From CAYYVJ01 sp964475115 (lineage in GTDB: Bacteria > Bacillota > Clostridia > Lachnospirales > Lachnospiraceae): a stretch of 11,652 nt of DNA. Location: the NCBI GenBank assembly GCA_964475115.1, contig CAYYVJ010000069.1, positions 1 to 11,652 on the forward strand, written 5' to 3'. Numbering within the stretch: the first letter of the stretch is position 1; every line of letters starts with the position of its first letter. Both the position numbers and the translations under genes were made by a program. The notes beneath the pieces were generated by a model. That model did not search any database and had not been told where the DNA came from. It saw only the letters and a list, made by a program, of their open reading frames with translations. This document shows, piece by piece, positions 7,313 to 11,652 of the stretch.

Positions 7313-7338
7313 ACTCTAAAATGAGCTATCCTATTTTT
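7302..7338. terminator. Bidirectional terminator between convergent genes
   Basis: Bases 7302-7312 pair perfectly with 7326-7336 (11 bp), and inner CTC/GAG at 7314-7316 and 7323-7325 extend the hairpin. TTTTT at 7334-7338 follows on the plus strand, and the A-rich left edge gives a shorter U run on the minus strand. The stop codon of the protease gene (7310-7312) and that of the XRE gene (7331-7333) both lie in the stem. Confidence 0.8.
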
Positions 7339-7705
7339 GAGATTTTTCTACTAATGCGTGAGTTATCATTCTTTGCATAATATCAATTACATGTTTTTTG
7401 TCATCATTAGGACAAATGTCATATAGTCGCAACATTTCCTGAAAATCATAATCTTCATTTACAGCTTCCGAATAAAGATGTTCTTTTCCTAAAATCAAAT
7501 AATCCAAGCTAAGTTGGAAGGTCTCACATATATGTATGGCTGAAGAAATGGATAATAGTTTTCTGCCGCGTTCAAGTTCACTTATATATTTTTGGGAAAA
7601 ACCTAATAATTCACTAAATTTTTCTTGGTTCAAGTTTAGTAGCACCCGTTCTTTTTTTATTCGGCTTCCGATTTCAGCTGCTAAGTTCTTGCTTGGGTTT
7701 TCCAT
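7331..7705 (-). CDS. XRE-family helix-turn-helix transcriptional regulator
   Basis: A 124-residue cytoplasmic DNA-binding protein. The HTH_3 domain covers about residues 10-66: GSRIKKERVLLNLNQEKFSE, then GFSQKYISELERGRK as the turn and recognition helix, ending LSLDYLILG. A short C-terminal helical tail follows (about 75-120) with no recognisable ligand or peptidase domain. On the minus strand the ATG (7703-7705) is preceded by AGGTG (7714-7718 on the plus strand) with 8 bases of spacing. It is divergent from a small unknown gene across about 138 bases, so it may regulate that gene and itself. Its own promoter was not identified with confidence. It is not visibly linked to any phage or toxin gene. 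Confidence 0.88.
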   Translation of the reverse strand: MENPSKNLAAEIGSRIKKERVLLNLNQEKFSELLGFSQKYISELERGRKLLSISSAIHICETFQLSLDYLILGKEHLYSEAVNEDYDFQEMLRLYDICPNDDKKHVIDIMQRMITHALVEKSQK

Positions 7706-7793
7706 GATCTATGCACCTACTTTTTATGATTTATGGAATAAGAATAACCTTTTTGGAAGTAAAATTTAACCCGTGATTTGGGATAATGTATTC

Positions 7794-7822
7794 TTGCTAG
7801 AAGCAGTAAATGAGTCTATAAT
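7794..7822 (+). promoter_or_regulatory. Promoter of the small unknown gene
   Basis: TTGCTA at 7794-7799, a 17-base spacer and a perfect TATAAT at 7817-7822. The predicted start near 7829 falls within the G-rich SD, giving a leader of only about 15 nt. TGCT and AGCA flank 7799-7801 in the -35/spacer region and could be part of an operator. Confidence 0.7.
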
Positions 7823-7826
7823 GTAG

Positions 7827-7835
7827 AAAGGGGGG
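7827..7835 (+). promoter_or_regulatory. Ribosome binding site deciding the start of the small unknown gene
   Basis: AAAGGGGGG, 8 bases before TTG at 7844. The in-frame GTG at 7835 overlaps this site and the TTG at 7838 is too close, so 7844 is the best start. Confidence 0.6.
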
Positions 7836-7843
7836 TGTTGGTA

Positions 7844-8176
7844 TTGGAACAAGATTGCAAATATCCAAAGATATTTCTATCTATACTTTGGATCAATGAA
7901 AAGAGTGGTAGAAAAGAAATTCACATGTATCCTGGAGAAAAGATTCAGTTATGTTATTACTTTGATAAAAATCTTCAGATGGAATCTGTCCGTGTCAATG
8001 CAAATGGATATGAAGGTTATTTTGATGGGCATACTACGAATGCTATTTTAAGGGCTAGGAAAAGGGGGATATTTTATCAGTGTTTTTATTATAAAAAGGA
8101 CGAGGATAACAAAAATGTTGTGATTTTTAAAGACATGGAATCAGATCTACAAATTAATGATTTTGTAGAACTGTAA
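7844..8176 (+). CDS. Small protein of unknown function
   Basis: I do not recognise this protein of 110 residues (from TTG at 7844; the open frame extends to GTG at 7835). It has no signal peptide or membrane segment and looks soluble and cytoplasmic. Alternating polar and hydrophobic residues suggest a beta-rich fold: KIFLSILWINE, EKIQLCYYFD, SVRVNANGYEGYF, IFYQCFYYKK, NVVIFKDME. It has three cysteines (5, 37, 80) with no metal-binding spacing. Tyr and Phe are frequent. It has its own promoter and a strong SD, so it appears to be a real gene. It is divergent from the XRE regulator, which may control it. No terminator is evident between it and the YitT gene, but two promoters lie in that gap. 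Confidence 0.75.
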   Translation: MEQDCKYPKIFLSILWINEKSGRKEIHMYPGEKIQLCYYFDKNLQMESVRVNANGYEGYFDGHTTNAILRARKRGIFYQCFYYKKDEDNKNVVIFKDMESDLQINDFVEL

Positions 8177-8191
8177 CAGGATCCTTTTTGA

Positions 8192-8220
8192 TTGTAAAAT
8201 TTAAAAATTCTTGATATACT
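8192..8220 (+). promoter_or_regulatory. Upstream promoter of the YitT-family gene
   Basis: TTGTAA at 8192-8197, a 17-base spacer and TATACT at 8215-8220, with TGA before the -10 giving an extended -10. The predicted start near 8227 gives a leader of about 33 nt. Confidence 0.6.
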
Positions 8221-8239
8221 TAGACCTGGAAATTATTAT
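8211..8239 (+). promoter_or_regulatory. Overlapping downstream promoter of the YitT-family gene
   Basis: TTGATA at 8211-8216, a 17-base spacer and TATTAT at 8234-8239. It overlaps the -10 of the upstream promoter, so the two compete for polymerase. Its start near 8246 would leave only about 14 nt before the start codon at 8260. Confidence 0.5.
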
Positions 8240-8249
8240 CAGTTGTAAT

Positions 8250-8256
8250 GGAGGAG
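8250..8256 (+). promoter_or_regulatory. Ribosome binding site deciding the start of the YitT-family gene
   Basis: GGAGGAG, close before the ATG at 8260 (5 bases counted from the GGAGG core). The in-frame ATG at 8248 overlaps this site and has no SD of its own, so 8260 is preferred. Confidence 0.7.
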
Positions 8257-8259
8257 AGT

Positions 8260-9138
8260 ATGAAATTGAAATTGCCAAAAATACAGGCAGTCTTGTTTGA
8301 TTATTTAATAATAATGCTGGGTGTCATTTTAATGTCTTTTGCCATAAAATCGATTTATGACCCTATTTCTATGGTAACGGGTGGGTTCTCGGGCATTTCA
8401 ATTATTGTAAAAGATATAACAGCTGGACGTGTAGAAGGTGGAATTCCACTTTGGTTTACCAATCTTGCTTTAAATATTCCCATGTTTTTTGTTTCTGGAA
8501 AGATAAAAGGGAGAAAATTTATTGGAAGAACAATTTTTGCTACACTTTTTATGTCATTAGCGCTTTATGTTCTTCCAGATATAAAAATTATGACAGATGA
8601 TCTAGTGCTAGCTTCTATATTTGGTGGAGTTATTACAGGACTTGGAATGGGAATGGTGCTGTGGGCAAGGGCTACAACAGGTGGAACAGATATGCTTGCT
8701 ACGATCATTCAACATTACTATAAACACTATTCAATCGCACAAATACTTCAGATATTAGATGCTCTTATCGTGTTAGCGGGTGCATTCATATTTGGGCTAA
8801 ACAAGGCTCTTTATGCAATCATTGCTATTTATCTAGTTTCTCAAGTATCCGATGGAATCTTAGAAGGTCTTAAGTTCTCTAAACTGGCATATATTATTTC
8901 AGACCATAGTGATGAAATTGCTGCAGTTATCATGGAAGGACTAGACCGTGGAGTTACGGGCTTATATGCGCAAGGTATGTATACAAGCAAAGATAAAAAA
9001 GTCTTAATATGTGTAGTATCTAAAAAGGAAATTGTCCAATTAAAAGATTTGACGGCTACAGTAGATCCGAATGCTTTTGTGATTGTGAGTGATGTTAGAG
9101 AGGTTTTTGGGGAAGGTTTTATTGAATATAACCAATAG
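8260..9138 (+). CDS. YitT-family membrane protein with C-terminal DUF2179 domain
   Basis: A 292-residue membrane protein of the YitT family (former DUF161). The N-terminal part (about 10-205) carries five or six hydrophobic segments; conserved glycine-rich elements include MVTGGFSG near 38-45 and TTGGTD at 139-144. The C-terminal part (about 210-290) is a soluble DUF2179 domain, recognised by RGVTGLYAQGMYT, VLICVVSKKEI, DPNAFVIV and the closing GEGF at 284-287. The molecular function of the family is not established to my knowledge; transport has been suggested by topology. The start at 8260 is chosen for its SD; the ATG at 8248 would add four residues. It has two overlapping promoters of its own and no convincing terminator after it, so read-through into the sugar ATPase gene is possible. 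Confidence 0.88.
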   Translation: MKLKLPKIQAVLFDYLIIMLGVILMSFAIKSIYDPISMVTGGFSGISIIVKDITAGRVEGGIPLWFTNLALNIPMFFVSGKIKGRKFIGRTIFATLFMSLALYVLPDIKIMTDDLVLASIFGGVITGLGMGMVLWARATTGGTDMLATIIQHYYKHYSIAQILQILDALIVLAGAFIFGLNKALYAIIAIYLVSQVSDGILEGLKFSKLAYIISDHSDEIAAVIMEGLDRGVTGLYAQGMYTSKDKKVLICVVSKKEIVQLKDLTATVDPNAFVIVSDVREVFGEGFIEYNQ

Positions 9139-9279
9139 CTATACAAATTTACCAAAAGGTAAAAATAGAATTTGGTTAATTGGGACATAGATTTTTAGGG
9201 ATTCATCGTGTATTATAAACATAGTGTTAGAGAAATGTTTAAACGGAAATTGCTTTAGAAAAGTAGGAGGAAAGAAAAA

Positions 9280-10392
9280 ATGGCTAGTTTATCATTAAAA
9301 AATGTTTGTAAAGTTTATCCTAATGGTTTTGTTGCTGTAAAGGATTTTAACCTTGAAATTGCAGATAAGGAATTTATTATTTTCGTAGGACCTTCAGGAT
9401 GTGGAAAGTCTACAACACTTCGTATGATCGCAGGATTAGAAGAAATCAGTTCTGGTGAAGTATGGATTGGAGATAAAATTGTTAATGATGTAGAACCAAA
9501 AGATAGAGATATTGCAATGGTATTCCAGAACTATGCTTTATACCCACATATGTCAGTATATGACAATATGGCATTTGGTCTTAAATTAAGAAAAACACCT
9601 AAAGATCAAATTGAAAAACAAGTAACAGAAGCAGCTAAGATTCTTGATATCGAACATTTGTTAGATCGTAAACCAAAGGCATTATCTGGTGGACAAAGAC
9701 AACGTGTTGCTATGGGGCGTGCTATTGTACGTAATCCAAAAGTATTCCTTATGGATGAGCCTTTATCTAACTTAGATGCGAAACTTCGTGTACAAATGCG
9801 TATCGAAATTTCTAAATTACATCAAAGACTTGAAACAACTATTATCTATGTTACACATGACCAAACAGAAGCAATGACACTTGGTACAAGAATCGTTGTT
9901 ATGAAAGATGGTATTGTTCAACAGGTGGACTCACCACAAAATCTATATGATAAGCCACAAAACTTATTCGTAGCTGGATTTATTGGTTCTCCTCAGATGA
10001 ACTTAATTGATGCGACTGTTGTTAAAGAAGGCAATAAGGTTAAATTAGCATTTGATAACCATGCAATTACTCTTACAGAAGCTCAAGGTAAAAAATTAAT
10101 CGACGGAAACTATATTGATAAGACAGTTATCCTTGGTATTCGTCCTGAAGACGTACATGATCAAGAAATTTATATTGAATCTTCACCAGGAAGCGTATTT
10201 GATGCTACTGTTAAAGTTTATGAGTTACTTGGTGCTGAAGTTTACTTATACTTTGATATTGCTGGATCAAGTTGTACTGCAAGAGTAAATCCTCGTACAA
10301 CAGCTAGACCTGGGGATACAATCAAATTCGCTATGGATTTAACAAAACTTCATGTATTTGATAAAGACACACAACAAGTAGTATTTAACTAA
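9280..10392 (+). CDS. Sugar ABC transporter ATP-binding protein, MsmX/UgpC type
   Basis: A 370-residue cytoplasmic ATPase of the carbohydrate importer (CUT1) family. The nucleotide-binding domain holds Walker A GPSGCGKST at 37-45, Q-loop MVFQNYALYPH, signature LSGGQRQR at 135-142, Walker B with D159 in VFLMDEPLSNLDA, and switch histidine H193. The C-terminal part (about 235-370) is the MalK-like OB regulatory domain, with GFIGSPQMNL at its start and GIRPEDV. Length and order match MsmX, MalK and UgpC. There is no sugar permease or binding-protein gene nearby, which fits the shared-ATPase role known for Bacillus subtilis MsmX. AGGAGG at 9265-9270 lies 9 bases before the ATG. Only a weak promoter-like -10 (TATTATAAA, 9211-9219) was seen upstream. 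Substrate cannot be assigned. Confidence 0.93.
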   Translation: MASLSLKNVCKVYPNGFVAVKDFNLEIADKEFIIFVGPSGCGKSTTLRMIAGLEEISSGEVWIGDKIVNDVEPKDRDIAMVFQNYALYPHMSVYDNMAFGLKLRKTPKDQIEKQVTEAAKILDIEHLLDRKPKALSGGQRQRVAMGRAIVRNPKVFLMDEPLSNLDAKLRVQMRIEISKLHQRLETTIIYVTHDQTEAMTLGTRIVVMKDGIVQQVDSPQNLYDKPQNLFVAGFIGSPQMNLIDATVVKEGNKVKLAFDNHAITLTEAQGKKLIDGNYIDKTVILGIRPEDVHDQEIYIESSPGSVFDATVKVYELLGAEVYLYFDIAGSSCTARVNPRTTARPGDTIKFAMDLTKLHVFDKDTQQVVFN

Positions 10393-10495
10393 TATTATAG
10401 AACGTGTTAAATAATGGGATTTTCGAATATTAATAGTATAAAAATGGTATAAAATCTCAAATAAACAGGTAATAACTAGAATATATAAAAAAATC

Positions 10496-10537
10496 AGAGG
10501 AAATACATAAAATTTGTGTATTTCCTCTTTTAATTTT
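10496..10537 (+). terminator. Intrinsic terminator after the MsmX/UgpC-type ATPase
   Basis: A perfect 12-bp stem, 10496-10507 with 10517-10528, extends into the loop by T-G, A-T and A-T pairs. It is followed by TTTT and, after AA, TTTTT (10528-10537). It lies about 100 bases beyond the stop codon, so the ATPase mRNA has a long AT-rich 3' untranslated region in which I see no gene. Confidence 0.85.
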
Positions 10538-10545
10538 TCCAATTA

Positions 10546-10554
10546 TGCTATAAT
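10546..10554 (+). promoter_or_regulatory. Extended -10 promoter of the CdaR-type regulator
   Basis: TGC followed by a perfect TATAAT at 10549-10554. The -35 region (TCTTTT at 10526-10531) is poor and overlaps the preceding terminator, so recognition would rely on the extended -10. The start should lie near 10561, giving a leader of about 42 nt. Confidence 0.6.
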
Positions 10555-10602
10555 ATATAAGAATAGATAAGTTGTGAAAAAAATAATAGGGAGTGAAAAG
10601 AA

Positions 10603-11652
10603 ATGATTTCAAATCAAATTCTTCAAAACACAATAGAGGGGTTAAAATCCATTGCGCGTATTGATTTATGTGTTATTGACACAGAAGGGATTGTACTTGC
10701 AACTACATTTCCTGAAGCAGAAGAAAATGAAAGCGCAGTATTGGCATTTGCCCAGTCACCAGCAGAAAGTCAGGTGATTTCTGGATATCAATTTTTCAAG
10801 GTGTTTGATGAAAACCAACTAGAGTATATTCTTTTAGTTAAAGGAACAACAGAAGATGTTTATATGGTTGGAAAAATTGCAGCTTTTCAGGTGCAAAATT
10901 TATTAGTAGCGTATAAAGAAAGATTTGATAAAGATAATTTTATTAAAAACTTACTTTTGGACAACCTATTATTGGTTGATATTTATAATCGTGCAAAAAA
11001 ATTACACATTGAAGTAGATGTGCGAAGAGTCGTATTCTTACTCGAAACAAAATATGAAAAGGATAACAATGCCTTAGAAACAGTAAGAAGTCTCTTTTCT
11101 ACTAAGACAAAAGACTTTATTACAGCAGTAGATGAGAAAAATATAATCATTGTAAAAGAGCTAAAGCCAAATGAAGGCTACGAAGATGTAGATAAGACAG
11201 CTAAGGTTGTACTAGATATGTTAAATACAGAAGCTATGACAAAAGTCCACGTTGCATACGGAACAATAATCAATGGCTTAAAAGAGGTTTCTAAATCTTA
11301 CAAAGAAGCAAAAATGGCTTTAGATGTAGGGAAAATTTTTTATAGTACAAGAAATGTAATTGCATATAACAATCTAGGTATTGGACGTTTAATCTATCAA
11401 TTACCGATTCCTTTGTGTAAAATGTTTATTAAAGAAATATTTGACGGGAAGTCACCAGATGAGTTTGATGATGAGACATTATCTACTATCAATAAGTTTT
11501 TTGAAAACAGCTTAAATGTATCAGAGACATCAAGACAGCTCTATATTCATAGAAATACATTGGTTTATCGTTTGGATAAACTACAAAAAAGCACAGGCTT
11601 AGATTTAAGAGTATTTGAAGATGCAATTACATTTAAGATTGCACTCATGGTT
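10603..11652 (+). CDS. CdaR/PucR-type helix-turn-helix transcriptional regulator (partial, 3' end outside window)
   Basis: The frame is open for 350 codons from the ATG and reaches the window edge without a stop. The N-terminal part (about 1-105) resembles the sugar-diacid-recognition region of CdaR-like proteins (IARIDLCVIDTEGIVLATT). The middle (about 120-285) is a divergent GGDEF-like domain as in CdaR, including VHVAYGTIINGLKEVSKSYKE. The C-terminal PucR-type HTH covers about 300-350, with LNVSETSRQLYIHRNTLVYRL (key residues S307, H316, R317, N318, T319, Y322, R323). Only a few residues are likely missing. The protein should be a cytoplasmic activator or repressor responding to a small organic acid or sugar-derived signal. 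The SD-like AGGGAG at 10588-10593 lies 9 bases before the ATG. It follows the sugar ATPase but has its own promoter beyond a terminator, so co-regulation is inferred only from position. Confidence 0.88.
   Translation, partial: MISNQILQNTIEGLKSIARIDLCVIDTEGIVLATTFPEAEENESAVLAFAQSPAESQVISGYQFFKVFDENQLEYILLVKGTTEDVYMVGKIAAFQVQNLLVAYKERFDKDNFIKNLLLDNLLLVDIYNRAKKLHIEVDVRRVVFLLETKYEKDNNALETVRSLFSTKTKDFITAVDEKNIIIVKELKPNEGYEDVDKTAKVVLDMLNTEAMTKVHVAYGTIINGLKEVSKSYKEAKMALDVGKIFYSTRNVIAYNNLGIGRLIYQLPIPLCKMFIKEIFDGKSPDEFDDETLSTINKFFENSLNVSETSRQLYIHRNTLVYRLDKLQKSTGLDLRVFEDAITFKIALMV

Noticed and set aside
8176..8190. GGATCC followed by TTTTT as a terminator after the small unknown gene
   Set aside because: The palindrome has no loop and no extending stem, so it cannot form a hairpin terminator.
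9148..9163. TTTACC/GGTAAA hairpin as a terminator after the YitT-family gene
   Set aside because: The stem is only 6 bp and no U tract follows it on the plus strand.
9238..9251. Catabolite-response (cre) site before the MsmX/UgpC-type gene
   Set aside because: TTTAAACGGAAATT shares only the AA-CG core with the cre consensus and misses the outer TG and CA bases.
10445..10537. Small RNA from an extended -10 (TGG TATAAA) to the terminator
   Set aside because: The -35 is unrecognisable and this AT-rich stretch is readily explained as the 3' untranslated region of the ATPase mRNA.
10339..10542. 67-codon minus-strand frame after the sugar ATPase
   Set aside because: It spans the ATPase 3' end and the terminator hairpin, and I saw neither SD nor family resemblance.

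Overview
The window is AT-rich, with Gram-positive SD sequences, 17-bp-spaced sigma-A promoters, a tRNA without encoded CCA, and a gene set (cystine ABC transporter, CvfB, CPBP protease, YitT, MsmX/UgpC ATPase, CdaR-type regulator) typical of Clostridia, most likely Lachnospiraceae. I cannot fix the genus from sequence alone. It looks like ordinary chromosome: no insertion sequence, phage gene, CRISPR array or integration junction is visible.

Region 1 (1-3115) is the most distinctive part. A strong promoter drives tRNA-Gln(CUG). Eleven bases after the tRNA begins a yybP-ykoY (Mn2+) riboswitch aptamer followed by an intrinsic terminator, and then a P2A/SERCA-like P-type ATPase with all the classical Ca2+/Mn2+ ligands. 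The aptamer P1 stem and the terminator share bases, so Mn2+ binding should turn the ATPase gene on, making it a probable Mn2+ exporter. No separate promoter was found between tRNA and aptamer, so the switch may be transcribed as the tail of the tRNA transcript.

Region 2 (3125-7338) is a five-gene plus-strand operon behind two tandem promoters: cystine-binding lipoprotein, permease and ATPase (TcyABC-like), then a CvfB-like S1 RNA-binding protein and a CPBP membrane protease overlapping it by 8 nt. It ends in a bidirectional terminator that also contains the stop codon of the convergent gene.

Region 3 (7331-8176) is a minus-strand XRE-family regulator divergent from a 110-residue protein I do not recognise, with a good promoter in the shared gap.

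Region 4 (8192-11652) holds a YitT-family membrane protein, an orphan MsmX/UgpC-type sugar-importer ATPase followed by a clear terminator, and a CdaR/PucR-type regulator that runs off the window edge. The ATPase has no adjacent permease or binding protein, which suits a shared energising subunit for several sugar importers.

For four genes (binding protein, cystine ATPase, the unknown protein, YitT) the longest open frame overstates the N-terminus; the SD position points to a shorter start, in two cases TTG.
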